64,000 nucleotides of DNA. Origin: Rhodoferax saidenbachensis. GTDB taxonomy: Bacteria; Pseudomonadota; Gammaproteobacteria; Burkholderiales; Burkholderiaceae_C. The notes below the pieces were generated by a model. The model did not search any database. It saw only the letters and a list, made by a program, of their open reading frames with translations, and had not been told where the DNA came from. Of the stretch, positions 17,781 through 26,651 are shown piece by piece (within the stretch, counting starts at the first letter, position 1; every line of letters starts with the position of its first letter). The stretch spans positions 1,612,001 to 1,676,000 of the forward strand of contig NZ_CP019239.1 in assembly GCF_001955715.1 (NCBI RefSeq), written 5' to 3'. A program made the position numbers and the translations under genes.

Positions 17781-20156
17781 ATGCCCAGCGCCAGCATCCT
17801 GCCCCCCCTTGTCACGCCTGTGAGCGGCCTTGCCACGGGTGTCGGGCTGTTGCATAGCGACGCCCACTTGGGGCTGCTCGATGACCCGCAGGAGTGGGGC
17901 GCGTTCAGCCGCGCCAGCGCCCATGATCCATCGCAGTGGGAGTCCAGTGTGGTGATCGAGGGCATGCACTGCGCGGCCTGCTCGTTAACAGTGGAAGATG
18001 CATTGCGCCGGGTACCCGGTGTTATCAGCGCCCAGGTGAGTGCCGCGAGCCACAGGGCACAGGTGGTGTGGTCGGCCACGCAGGTTCAGCCGTCGCGCTG
18101 GATGCAGGCAGTGCAGGGCGCAGGCTACCGCGCGATTCCTGCCAACGACATGTTTGCCAGCGAACGCCGCAAGCAGGAAACCCGCAAGGCGCTTTGGCGC
18201 TGGCTGGTGGCCGGGCTGTGCATGATGCAGGTGATGATGTATGCCTACCCGGCCTACATCGCCCAGCCGGGTGACCTGACCGGCGAGATGGAACAACTGC
18301 TGCGCTGGGCCTCCTGGGTGCTCACGCTGCCGGTCATGCTGTTTTCCTGCGGCCCCTTCTTTCGCAACGCCCTGCGCGATCTGCTGCAGGCGCGCATCAG
18401 CATGGATTTGCCGGTCACGCTGGGCATCCTGATCACCTTTGTGGCCAGTACCGCAGGCACGTTTGAACCCCAGGGCATCTGGGGGCGCGAAGTGTATTTC
18501 GACTCGCTCACCATGTTCGTCTTTTTCCTGCTGACCGGGCGCTGGCTGGAGCTGCGGCTGCGTGACCGCACAGCGGGTGCGCTGGAAGCGCTGATGAACC
18601 GCCTGCCCGACAGCGTGGAGCGCTTGGGCAGCGATGGCCAGTTTGCGCGTGTGGCGGCGAGGCGCTTGGCCGTGGGCGATCTCATGCGCGTGCACCCCGG
18701 CGAGACCTTTGCTGCCGATGGGGTGGTGGAGCAGGGGACGACCCAGGTGGATGAGGCTCTGCTCACGGGCGAATCGCGGCCCGTAGAGCGTGGCCCGGGC
18801 GAGACCGTGGTGGCTGGTAGCCACAACCTCAGTACCAGCGTGCAGGTGCGTGTGCACCAGGTGGGCAGTGACACTCGGTTTTCCCAGATGGTTGCGCTCA
18901 TGGAAAGTGCCTCCGCCAGCAAGCCGCAGATGGCCCTGTTGGCAGACCGCCTGGCCAAGCCGTTTTTGATGGCGGTGCTGCTCGCCGCAGCGGCCGCCTG
19001 CGCCTGGTGGTGGCCGCACGACCCGGCGCATGCCCTGATGGTGGCCGTGGCGGTGCTGGTGGTGACCTGCCCCTGCGCACTTTCATTGGCGACGCCGGCG
19101 GCCATGCTGGCCGCTGCGGGCGCATTGGCGCGGGGTGGCGTGCTGGTGCGCAATCTGCAGGCGCTGGAATCGCTGGCGGTGGTGGATACCGTGGTTTTTG
19201 ACAAAACCGGTACCCTGACCCAGGATGCGCTGGTACTTGACCGCGTGGAGGTGCGCGCTGGCACCACGGCTGCGCAGGCCTTGTCCATGGCGGCGGCATT
19301 GGCGCAGCACTCGCTGCACCCGGTGTCGCGCTCCTTGTGGCGCGCCGCCCAGATGCCCGGTGCAGCTCCTCAGGCTTCATGGGTCTGTGAAGCGGTGACA
19401 GAAGTGGCCGGGCAGGGCGTTTCAGGCACCGCGCAGGCCAGCAATGTCCCGGGAACACAAGCGCAAAAAGCTTTGCGACTGGGCTCGGCGGCCTGGTGTG
19501 GTGTGCAAGTGCCGCCCCTGGATGCGGTGGGCGTACACCTTAGCGATGCGCATGGCTGGCTGGCCAGCTTCACCTTTCAGGAGGCGCTGCGCCCGCAGGC
19601 GATGGCATTGGTCGGTGCCTTGCAATTGCAAGGGGTGGACGTGCACCTGTTTTCGGGGGACCGTGCCGCATCGGTAGTGCGTATCGCTCGGCAGGCAGGC
19701 ATTGCCCAGGCCCATGCCTTTGGGGACTGCTCCGCTGCGGACAAACTCGCCCGTGTGCGCGCGCTGCAAAAGCAGGGCCGCACGGTGGCCATGGTGGGGG
19801 ACGGGCTCAACGACGGCCCGGTCATGGCGGGTGCCCATGTGTCTTTTGCGCTGGGGCAGGGTGTGCCACTGGCGCAGGCCCGGGCGGACTATGTGGTGCA
19901 GGGCGACCGTCTGGAGGCCGTGGCACAGGCGCTGCAACTGTCCCGCCGCACGCTGCGGGTGGTGCGGCAAAACCTCTGGTGGGCCCTGTTGTACAACGCC
20001 GCCTGTGTACCGCTGGCGGTTGCTGGCTGGCTGCCGGCATGGCTGGCGGGCTTGGGCATGGCCACCAGTTCCCTGGTGGTGGTGCTCAATGCACTGCGGC
20101 TGGCCCGCGGCATGCCGCCGTTGGCCCCGGTGGCGGAGGCGACGGCTGCGGCCTGA
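17781..20156 (+). CDS. ccoI: Copper-translocating P1B-type ATPase for cbb3 oxidase assembly
   Basis: 791 residues from the ATG at 17781. An N-terminal heavy-metal-associated domain carries GMHCAAC (Cys64, Cys67). Membrane helices follow, including the metal-site CPC at 430-432. The P-domain has DKTGTLT with phospho-acceptor Asp474, and the hinge GDGLNDGP starts near 673. CcoI/FixI ATPases move copper needed for the CuB site of CcoN. It is followed directly by ccoS and then ccoNOQP, and an FNR box precedes it. A longer frame upstream has no support. Confidence 0.95.
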   Translation: MPSASILPPLVTPVSGLATGVGLLHSDAHLGLLDDPQEWGAFSRASAHDPSQWESSVVIEGMHCAACSLTVEDALRRVPGVISAQVSAASHRAQVVWSATQVQPSRWMQAVQGAGYRAIPANDMFASERRKQETRKALWRWLVAGLCMMQVMMYAYPAYIAQPGDLTGEMEQLLRWASWVLTLPVMLFSCGPFFRNALRDLLQARISMDLPVTLGILITFVASTAGTFEPQGIWGREVYFDSLTMFVFFLLTGRWLELRLRDRTAGALEALMNRLPDSVERLGSDGQFARVAARRLAVGDLMRVHPGETFAADGVVEQGTTQVDEALLTGESRPVERGPGETVVAGSHNLSTSVQVRVHQVGSDTRFSQMVALMESASASKPQMALLADRLAKPFLMAVLLAAAAACAWWWPHDPAHALMVAVAVLVVTCPCALSLATPAAMLAAAGALARGGVLVRNLQALESLAVVDTVVFDKTGTLTQDALVLDRVEVRAGTTAAQALSMAAALAQHSLHPVSRSLWRAAQMPGAAPQASWVCEAVTEVAGQGVSGTAQASNVPGTQAQKALRLGSAAWCGVQVPPLDAVGVHLSDAHGWLASFTFQEALRPQAMALVGALQLQGVDVHLFSGDRAASVVRIARQAGIAQAHAFGDCSAADKLARVRALQKQGRTVAMVGDGLNDGPVMAGAHVSFALGQGVPLAQARADYVVQGDRLEAVAQALQLSRRTLRVVRQNLWWALLYNAACVPLAVAGWLPAWLAGLGMATSSLVVVLNALRLARGMPPLAPVAEATAAA

Positions 20157-20167
20157 AAGACATTGCC

Positions 20168-20305
20168 ATGGACATCTTGTATTTGCTCATTCCCCTGTCG
20201 GTTGTGCTGGTGTTTTTCATCCTGGGGGGGCTCTGGTGGGCCATAGACCGCGGGCAGTTTGAAGACATTGAGGCTGAGGGCGAGCGCATTTTGCGCGACC
20301 CCTGA
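20168..20305 (+). CDS. ccoS: cbb3-type oxidase assembly protein CcoS
   Basis: 45 residues: one TM helix (LYLLIPLSVVLVFFILGGLWW) followed by the family motif AIDRGQFEDIEAEGERIL. CcoS is needed for cofactor insertion into CcoN. It starts 11 bp after ccoI and is surely co-transcribed with it. Confidence 0.95.
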   Translation: MDILYLLIPLSVVLVFFILGGLWWAIDRGQFEDIEAEGERILRDP

Positions 20306-20318
20306 ATAGGGTGTGGCC

Positions 20319-20341
20319 CCCGCGCTCCACCGCTGCGCGGG
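20319..20341. repeat. GC-rich hairpin between ccoS and ccoN
   Basis: CCCGCGC, 9-nt loop, GCGCGGG, followed by a GCCCCCCGAGGAGG stretch. The sequence resembles a palindromic intergenic unit common in Comamonadaceae (from memory). It separates the ccoIS transcript from the ccoN promoter and may terminate or attenuate. Confidence 0.55.
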
Positions 20342-20413
20342 TCGCTGCCCCCCGAGGAGGTGCGTTTCTGCTTGGGGCGGCCCGGCGTTGAAACCAGTTT
20401 TTTTTACCCGCGT

Positions 20414-20427
20414 TTGACATGGGTCAA
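20414..20427 (+). promoter_or_regulatory. FNR box upstream of ccoNOQP
   Basis: TTGAC-ATGG-GTCAA, a perfect dyad of the FNR type, centred about 65 bp before the ccoN ATG. This fits a class II FNR-activated promoter (-41.5) with a start site about 23 bp before the ATG. Confidence 0.88.
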
Positions 20428-20484
20428 GCAGGCACAGCGCAATGCGCGGGAAACTTCATGCAGTTATCCAAAGAAGAGGACCCT

Positions 20485-21921
20485 ATGGCATTTCCAAACC
20501 AGCAGGCAACGACCTACAACGACACCGTTGTGCGCCAGTTCGCCATCATGACCGTGGTATGGGGCGTAGTGGGCATGTTGGTGGGGGTGATCATCGCTGC
20601 CCAGCTCGCATGGCCGGAGCTCAATTTCGGCATTCCCTGGCTCAGTTACGGCCGACTGCGCCCCCTGCACACCAATGCAGTGATCTTCGCGTTCGGTGGT
20701 TGCGGCCTGTTTGCGGCGGCCTATTACGTGGTGCAGCGCACCTGCCAGGTCCGCCTGTTTGGTGACAAGCTGGCGTCCTTCACGTTTTGGGGTTGGCAAC
20801 TGGTGATTCTGGCGGCAGCCATTTCCTTGCCGCTGGGTTACACCTCTGGCAAGGAATACGCAGAACTCGAATGGCCCATCGATATCCTGATCACGCTGGT
20901 ATGGGTGTCTTTTGCCATCGTATTTTTTGGCACGGTGGGTACCCGCAAGGTGAAGCACATCTATGTGGCCAACTGGTTCTTTGGGGCCTTCATTCTGGCC
21001 GTGGCCATCCTGCACCTGGTCAACAGCGCCGCCATTCCCGTGGGCTGGATGAAATCCTACTCGGCGTATGCGGGCGTGCAGGATGCCATGGTGCAGTGGT
21101 GGTACGGCCACAATGCGGTGGGCTTCTTCCTGACCGCTGGCTTCCTGGGCATGATGTATTACTTCATCCCCAAGCAGGCCGGTCGCCCGGTCTACAGCTA
21201 CCGCCTGTCCATCGTCCACTTCTGGGCGCTGATCTTCACCTACATGTGGGCAGGCCCCCACCACCTGCACTACACCGCATTGCCAGACTGGACACAGTCC
21301 GTGGGCATGGTGTTCTCCCTCATCCTGCTGGCCCCCAGTTGGGGCGGCATGATCAACGGCATCATGACCCTGAGCGGCGCCTGGCACAAGCTGCGTGACG
21401 ACCCCATCCTGCGTTTCCTGATCGTGTCGCTGTCCTTCTACGGCATGAGCACGTTTGAAGGTCCCATGATGTCCATCAAGACTGTAAATGCGCTCTCCCA
21501 TTACACCGACTGGACCATTGGCCATGTGCACTCTGGTGCCCTGGGCTGGGTGGGTTTGGTGACCATGGGCTCCATGTATTACCTGATTCCACGCCTGTTT
21601 GGCCAGAAGCAGATGTACAGCGTCAAGGCCATTGAGGTGCATTTCTGGACGGCCACCATCGGTATCGTGATCTATATCGCTGCTATGTGGATTGCCGGTG
21701 TGATGCAGGGCCTGATGTGGCGCGCCATCAACCCCGATGGCACGCTGACCTACACCTTTGTCGAATCGGTGAAAGCGACCTACCCCTTCTATGTGCTGCG
21801 CCTGCTGGGTGGCCTGCTCTACCTGGGCGGCATGCTGATCATGTTGTGGAACACCCTGAAAACGGCTACAGCCGGGCGTGCCAGTACCGTGACCATTCCT
21901 GCCACTGCGGCGCACGCCTGA
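20485..21921 (+). CDS. ccoN: cbb3-type cytochrome c oxidase subunit I
   Basis: 478 residues from MAFPNQQAT, chosen for AGGA at 5-nt spacing; an ATG at 20458 would add nine residues. This haem-copper oxidase catalytic subunit reduces O2 to water with high affinity. Conserved His-bearing stretches are visible: [26 protein letters not shown] (CuB/Tyr region), [15 protein letters not shown] and [16 protein letters not shown] (haem ligands). There are about twelve TM helices. First gene of ccoNOQP. Confidence 0.97.
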   Translation: MAFPNQQATTYNDTVVRQFAIMTVVWGVVGMLVGVIIAAQLAWPELNFGIPWLSYGRLRPLHTNAVIFAFGGCGLFAAAYYVVQRTCQVRLFGDKLASFTFWGWQLVILAAAISLPLGYTSGKEYAELEWPIDILITLVWVSFAIVFFGTVGTRKVKHIYVANWFFGAFILAVAILHLVNSAAIPVGWMKSYSAYAGVQDAMVQWWYGHNAVGFFLTAGFLGMMYYFIPKQAGRPVYSYRLSIVHFWALIFTYMWAGPHHLHYTALPDWTQSVGMVFSLILLAPSWGGMINGIMTLSGAWHKLRDDPILRFLIVSLSFYGMSTFEGPMMSIKTVNALSHYTDWTIGHVHSGALGWVGLVTMGSMYYLIPRLFGQKQMYSVKAIEVHFWTATIGIVIYIAAMWIAGVMQGLMWRAINPDGTLTYTFVESVKATYPFYVLRLLGGLLYLGGMLIMLWNTLKTATAGRASTVTIPATAAHA

Positions 21922-21933
21922 GGAGAACCAAAA

Positions 21934-22560
21934 ATGGCCAATGAATCCAAAAACTCCGGTTTGTCGCACGAGAAGATCGAGACCAACAACTTTCTGATGA
22001 TTGTGCTGATCCTGCTGGTCTTGCTGGTGGGCGGCATGGTGGAAATTGTTCCGCTGTTCTTCCAGAAGTCCACCACTGAGCCGATCAAGGGCATCCAGCC
22101 TTACACCGCATTGCAATTGGCTGGGCGCGACGTCTATGTGCGCGAAGGTTGCTACAACTGCCATTCGCAGATGATCCGACCCTTCCGCGCCGAAACACTG
22201 CGGTATGGTCATTACTCGGTGGCGGGTGAGTCGGTGTATGACCACCCCTTCCAGTGGGGCAGCAAACGCACCGGACCTGACTTGGCCCGTGTGGGTAGCA
22301 AGTACAGCGACGAATGGCACCGCATTCACTTGAACAACCCGCGTGATGTGGTCCCCGAGTCCAACATGCCGGCCTACCCCTGGCTTGAAAAGACACCGGT
22401 GGATGCTGCAGCCTTGCCCGCCCATATGCGTGGACTGCGCACCGTGGGTGTGCCGTACACCGACGAGCAGATCGCCAAATCCGTGGAAGACGTCAAGGGC
22501 AAAACCGAGCTGGAGGCCACCATCGCCTACCTGCAGGTTCTGGGCCTGGCGCTCAAATAA
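21934..22560 (+). CDS. ccoO: cbb3 oxidase monohaem subunit II
   Basis: 208 residues. It has an N-terminal TM anchor ([20 protein letters not shown]) and the haem c site CYNCH (73-77) in [17 protein letters not shown]. The distal Met lies in [11 protein letters not shown]. CcoO passes electrons from CcoP to CcoN. The gap to ccoN is 12 bp. Confidence 0.97.
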   Translation: MANESKNSGLSHEKIETNNFLMIVLILLVLLVGGMVEIVPLFFQKSTTEPIKGIQPYTALQLAGRDVYVREGCYNCHSQMIRPFRAETLRYGHYSVAGESVYDHPFQWGSKRTGPDLARVGSKYSDEWHRIHLNNPRDVVPESNMPAYPWLEKTPVDAAALPAHMRGLRTVGVPYTDEQIAKSVEDVKGKTELEATIAYLQVLGLALK

Positions 22561-22580
22561 CCCCCCAAGGAGTGCACAAC

Positions 22581-22718
22581 ATGGACATCAATACCCTTCG
22601 CTCCCTGGCCACCGTGGTCAGCTTCGTCACCTTCATCGGCATCGTCTGGTGGGCTTGGTCCAAGCGCCGTGCCGATGATTTTTCGGAAGCTGCACAACTG
22701 CCCTTCGAGCAGGACTGA
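22581..22718 (+). CDS. ccoQ: cbb3 oxidase small subunit CcoQ
   Basis: 45 residues: one TM helix (LATVVSFVTFIGIVWWAW) followed by SKRRADDFSEAAQLPFEQD, the CcoQ/FixQ pattern. The ATG is preceded by AAGGAG. It stabilises the oxidase complex. Confidence 0.95.
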   Translation: MDINTLRSLATVVSFVTFIGIVWWAWSKRRADDFSEAAQLPFEQD

Positions 22719-22738
22719 ACCCCGAACAAGGAATTCCC

Positions 22739-23650
22739 ATGAGCGACTTCACCAGCAATTTCTGGCCCGTATTTATTTCGGTCATCACCCTGGTCGGCAT
22801 CCTGGCCTGCCTGCTGCTGCTCTGGTTCAGTGGCAAGGCCCGGGCCATGACAGCGCATGACAACACCACCGGCCACGTCTGGGATGGTGACCTGCGTGAG
22901 ATGAACAACCCCTTGCCGCGCTGGTGGGTGTGGCTGTTTGTCATCACGGTGGTATTTGCGCTGGTGTACCTGGCGCTTTACCCGGGTCTGGGCAATTTTG
23001 CAGGCCAGTTGAAATGGTCGCAGGAAGACCAGTACAGCCGCGAAATTGCCAAAGGCAACGCGGAAGTGGCACCTCTGTATGCCAAGTTCACGGCCATGTC
23101 GGTGGAAGATACGTCCAAAGATCCGCAGGCCCAAGCCATTGGTGAGCGCCTGTTCATGAACAACTGCGCGCAGTGCCACGGCTCGGACGCCCGCGGGAGC
23201 AAGGGTTTCCCCAACCTGGCGGACGCTGACTGGTTGCACGGCGGAACGCCTGACAAGATTGTCGAGTCCATCACCAAGGGCCGCATCGGCCAGATGCCTC
23301 CCATGGCGGCAGCAGTCGGCACGGCCGACGATGTGAAAAACGTCGCCAACTATGTGCTCAGCCTCTCGGGCAGTCCGCATGATTCGGTGCGCGCAGCGCT
23401 GGGCAAATCCAAGTTTGCGGCCTGTGCGGCCTGCCACGGCATGGATGGCAAGGGCAACACGGCCCTGGGTGCGCCCAACCTGGCAGACGACATCTGGCTG
23501 CATGGTTATGGTGAAAACGCCATCATTGCCATGGTCACCAATGGCAAAGTCAACCAGATGCCTGCGCAGGGCGAGAAGCTGACCGAACCCCAGATCCACG
23601 TGCTGGCCTCTTATGTGTGGGGTTTGTCCAACCGCTCGCAGGCCAAGTAG
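22739..23650 (+). CDS. ccoP: cbb3 oxidase dihaem subunit III
   Basis: 303 residues. Two N-terminal TM helices flank the FixP_N segment (GHVWDGDLREMNNPLPRWW). Two cytochrome c domains carry CAQCH (143-147) and CAACH (229-233), with distal Met regions GQMPPM and NQMPAQG. It is the electron entry subunit. Confidence 0.97.
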   Translation: MSDFTSNFWPVFISVITLVGILACLLLLWFSGKARAMTAHDNTTGHVWDGDLREMNNPLPRWWVWLFVITVVFALVYLALYPGLGNFAGQLKWSQEDQYSREIAKGNAEVAPLYAKFTAMSVEDTSKDPQAQAIGERLFMNNCAQCHGSDARGSKGFPNLADADWLHGGTPDKIVESITKGRIGQMPPMAAAVGTADDVKNVANYVLSLSGSPHDSVRAALGKSKFAACAACHGMDGKGNTALGAPNLADDIWLHGYGENAIIAMVTNGKVNQMPAQGEKLTEPQIHVLASYVWGLSNRSQAK

Positions 23651-23674
23651 GAACCTATACACCGAGACCTTGCT

Positions 23675-25141
23675 TTGGTATCCCACGACGCTTCTCCCCG
23701 AACAGTGATTCCCATCGCCGTGTCACCCGACCGGGGGCCGATTGAGCCACCAGAAGGGGCTGATGCGGAGATGGTGTCGCTGTACGAGGCGCACAAGAAG
23801 ATCTACCCGCGCAGCGTGTCGGGGCGTTTCACGCGCTGGCGCTGGATCTTCGTATTTCTGACCCAGATCGTGTTTTATGGCTTGCCCTGGCTGGAGTGGG
23901 GCCAGCGCCAAGCTGTGCTGTTTGACCTGGGCGCGCGGCGCTTCTACATCTTCAATCTGGTTCTGTACCCGCAGGACTTCATCTACCTCACCGGGTTGTT
24001 GGTCATCTCGGCTTTCTCGCTGTTCCTGTTCACGGCGGTGGCGGGACGCCTGTGGTGTGGTTATGCCTGTCCGCAGACCGTCTATACCGAGATATTTCTC
24101 TGGCTGGAGAAACAGACCGAAGGGGACCGCTCCGCACGCATGCGACTGGACGCGGGTCCCTGGAACTGGAACAAGGTGTGGCGTAAGAGCGCCAAACAGT
24201 TTCTCTGGATTGCTGTCGCGCTATGGACTGGCTTTACCTTTGTGGGTTACTTCACGCCCATCCACGCCCTGGGCCTGGAAGTGGTCCAGCGCAATATGGG
24301 ATCGTGGGAAGTTTTCTGGACCTTGTTCTACGGTTTCGCCACCTACGGCAACGCAGGTTACATGCGCGAGCAGGTGTGCAAACACATGTGCCCGTATGCG
24401 CGCTTCCAGAGTGCGATGTTCGACAAGGACACCCTGATCGTGACCTACGACGAGGCGCGCGGCGAGCCACGCGGTGCCCGTTCGCGCAAGGCCGATCCGG
24501 TCTCGCTGAATCTGGGGGCCTGTGTGAACTGCAGCCTGTGTGTGCAGGTGTGCCCCACGGGGATCGATATTCGGGATGGGTTGCAGTACGAATGTATCGG
24601 CTGTGGTGCGTGTGCCGATGTATGCGACACCGTCATGGACAAGATGGGCTATGCGCCAGGATTGATCAAGTACTCCACCCAGAACGCAGTGGACCAGAAG
24701 TGGACGGGCAAACAGGTGCTGCGCCATGTGCTGCGGCCGCGGATATTGATTTACACCGCCATATTGGGCGCCATCGTGGTGGCCATGCTGGTGAGCCTGG
24801 CACTGCGCACGCCTTTCAAGGTGGACGTGGTGCGTGACCGCGGATCTTTGGCCCGTATCGCTGCGGGTGGGCGTATCGAGAACGTGTACCGCCTGCAGAT
24901 CATGAATGCGACCGAGGCCTCTCAAACCTTCCACATTGCGGCGGGTGGTGTGCCCGGCTTGCAGGTGGCGTCCGAGCAGGATGTGACCGTGGAGTCCACC
25001 CAGTCGCGCTGGGTAGCCGTGCGATTGCAGGCACCTTTCGATGCTGCATCACCCGGCTCCCACACCATTCAGTTTGAAGTGCAGGCGCAGTCCGGTACTG
25101 CGACCGTGTCCGAAAAATCGGTCTTTATTGTTCCCCGTTAA
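23675..25141 (+). CDS. ccoG: cbb3 oxidase accessory ferredoxin-type protein CcoG/RdxA
   Basis: 488 residues if begun at the TTG at 23675, the only start that retains the usual N-terminus; a GTG at 23705 is an alternative. It has four or five TM helices with WCGYACPQTVYTE and EQVCKHMCPYARFQ. Two 4Fe-4S motifs follow (CVNCSLCVQVCPTGID and CIGCGACADVC), then a periplasmic Ig-like FixG_C domain. CcoG is proposed to reduce Cu(II) for delivery to CcoN. It starts 24 bp after ccoP. Confidence 0.93.
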   Translation: MVSHDASPRTVIPIAVSPDRGPIEPPEGADAEMVSLYEAHKKIYPRSVSGRFTRWRWIFVFLTQIVFYGLPWLEWGQRQAVLFDLGARRFYIFNLVLYPQDFIYLTGLLVISAFSLFLFTAVAGRLWCGYACPQTVYTEIFLWLEKQTEGDRSARMRLDAGPWNWNKVWRKSAKQFLWIAVALWTGFTFVGYFTPIHALGLEVVQRNMGSWEVFWTLFYGFATYGNAGYMREQVCKHMCPYARFQSAMFDKDTLIVTYDEARGEPRGARSRKADPVSLNLGACVNCSLCVQVCPTGIDIRDGLQYECIGCGACADVCDTVMDKMGYAPGLIKYSTQNAVDQKWTGKQVLRHVLRPRILIYTAILGAIVVAMLVSLALRTPFKVDVVRDRGSLARIAAGGRIENVYRLQIMNATEASQTFHIAAGGVPGLQVASEQDVTVESTQSRWVAVRLQAPFDAASPGSHTIQFEVQAQSGTATVSEKSVFIVPR

Positions 25142-25150
25142 GGAGTCGCC

Positions 25151-25429
25151 ATGTCTGCATCCCCCCATTCCGAAGTCCGGCCTGCACCTTGGTGGAAATT
25201 CGGCCACGTCTGGCTGGTGGTGGCCGGGCCCGCGATTGTGGTGGTGGCGAGTTTCATCACCCTCTATCTGGCGATAACCCGCCCGGACCCGGTCATGGAT
25301 GAGGACTACTACCGCAAAGGCGTGGAAATCAACAAGGAACTCAGCGCCGACCCGGCCAGCCTGGCGCCCGCCATGCAGGGGCGCAACCATGCCGCCACGG
25401 GTGTGCCCCGGCCGACAGATGCGCCATGA
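25151..25429 (+). CDS. ccoH: FixH/CcoH family protein
   Basis: 92 residues. A short cytoplasmic start (PAPWWKFGHVWLVV) is followed by one TM helix and the FixH motif RPDPVMDEDYYRKGVEIN. It is shorter than typical FixH proteins (about 150), as is common in beta-proteobacteria. It is needed for cbb3 assembly or stability and lies 9 bp after ccoG. Confidence 0.9.
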   Translation: MSASPHSEVRPAPWWKFGHVWLVVAGPAIVVVASFITLYLAITRPDPVMDEDYYRKGVEINKELSADPASLAPAMQGRNHAATGVPRPTDAP

Positions 25430-25465
25430 ATGCCGCCACTGTCGTTTGAACAGAAAGGCGCACCT

Positions 25466-25729
25466 ATGCTGTACAAGCGTCTGATGTGGATCATCTGGCC
25501 CGCTTTCTTGATGGCGGGCGTGATGGAAGTATTGGTGTTCAGTCTGGCTGATCCCCAAGAGCTTTCCTGGTTTGGACAACAGTTGGAGCTGTCACGCCAG
25601 ACGGTCTACACCGTGTCGTTTTTCGTGTTCTGGCTGGTACTGGGCCTCGGCGGAGCCCTGACGCTGCTGCTGTCCTTGTCCGCCAAAGAAATCAACGACG
25701 TGGAGGCAGCGAAGACACCGTCTTCTTGA
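25466..25729 (+). CDS. Small two-helix membrane protein of the cbb3 cluster
   Basis: 87 residues from MLYKRLMWIIWPAFL, preceded by AAAGG. Two TM helices (about 8-27 and 47-68) separate a periplasmic loop containing LADPQELSWFGQQLELS. I do not recognise a named family, though such proteins occur next to fixH in Burkholderiales. Position 36 bp after ccoH makes a role in oxidase assembly or stability likely. Confidence 0.8.
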   Translation: MLYKRLMWIIWPAFLMAGVMEVLVFSLADPQELSWFGQQLELSRQTVYTVSFFVFWLVLGLGGALTLLLSLSAKEINDVEAAKTPSS

Positions 25730-25735
25730 GGTGCG

Positions 25736-26536
25736 CTAGTCACAAACCTTGGGATTCACGATGTCCTTAAGGCTCTCAGCGTTGAGGATGCGCACGTGGC
25801 GCTGTTTGACTTCCACAATGCCATCGTCCACAAATTTTGAAAAGGTGCGGCTCACCGTCTCGAGTTTCAGCCCCAGGTAGCTGCCAATCTCTTCGCGCGT
25901 CATGCGCAATACCAGCTCCGACTGCGAGAAGCCGCGCGCGTGCAGCCGCTGCACCAGGTTGAGCAAAAAGGCGGCAAGCCGCTCTTCAGCACGCATGCTA
26001 CCCAGCAACAGCATGACGCCGTTTTCGCGCACGATCTCGCGGCTCATGATCTTGTGCACATGGCGTTGCAATGAATTGATCTCGCGCGACAGTTCTTCGA
26101 TGCGGTCAAACGGCATCACACAGACTTCGGCGTCTTCTAGTGCCACGGCGTCGCAGGTGTGGTAGTCGTTCACGATGCCATCCAGCCCCATGACTTCGCC
26201 GGCCATTTGGAAGCCCGTGACTTGGTCGCGCCCGTCCTCGGACGCTACACAGGTCTTGAAAAAGCCGGTGCGAATCGCGTAGAGGCTGGTGAACTTTTCG
26301 CCATTGCGAAACAGGATGCCGCCGCGTTTGACCTTGCGGCGGCTGGCCACCACATCGTCGATGCGGTCCAGCTCGGCATCACTGAGCCCCATGGGCATGC
26401 ACAGCTCACGCAGATTGCAGTTGGAGCAGGCGACCTTGATGGTCAAGGGAGTGATAGCGATCACCTTGCCAGTCGTCTCGACTTGCGCAGATTTTGGCGC
26501 GGCCGCTACAGAGCTAGGTTTGGCGTTTTCAAGCAT
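25736..26536 (-). CDS. fnr: FNR-type oxygen-sensing regulator (Crp/Fnr family)
   Basis: 266 residues from MLENAKPSS (an upstream ATG at 26554 is less likely). The four [4Fe-4S] ligands expected of FNR are present: Cys37, Cys40 and Cys46 in ACSNCNLRELC, and Cys128 in NDYHTCDA. A cNMP-binding-like barrel and dimer helix follow. The recognition helix region is TREEIGSYLGLKLETVSRTFSKF, whose E-SR pattern predicts binding to TTGAT half-sites. This matches the boxes upstream of ccoI, ccoN and hemN. It is divergent from hemN and convergent with the cco cluster. Confidence 0.96.
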   Translation of the reverse strand: MLENAKPSSVAAAPKSAQVETTGKVIAITPLTIKVACSNCNLRELCMPMGLSDAELDRIDDVVASRRKVKRGGILFRNGEKFTSLYAIRTGFFKTCVASEDGRDQVTGFQMAGEVMGLDGIVNDYHTCDAVALEDAEVCVMPFDRIEELSREINSLQRHVHKIMSREIVRENGVMLLLGSMRAEERLAAFLLNLVQRLHARGFSQSELVLRMTREEIGSYLGLKLETVSRTFSKFVDDGIVEVKQRHVRILNAESLKDIVNPKVCD

Positions 26537-26587
26537 GGGGTCCCCTGAGTACAAACCCGATTATGTGCTTCTTAACCTTAAGGTTCC

Positions 26588-26601
26588 TTGACACACGTCA
26601 A
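26588..26601. promoter_or_regulatory. FNR box between fnr and hemN
   Basis: TTGAC-ACAC-GTCAA, a perfect dyad, centred 58 bp from the fnr start and 57 bp from the hemN start. It could activate hemN and autoregulate fnr. Confidence 0.88.
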
Positions 26602-26651
26602 TGGCATTTCGGACCGCCTGCGGCACAGTGGCTGCTCGTAGAGGAAATACC

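Noticed and set aside
20464..22425. 653-codon minus-strand frame opposite ccoN/ccoO
   Set aside because: Antisense of two conserved oxidase genes; composition (His, Gln, Gly) is that of a high-GC shadow frame.
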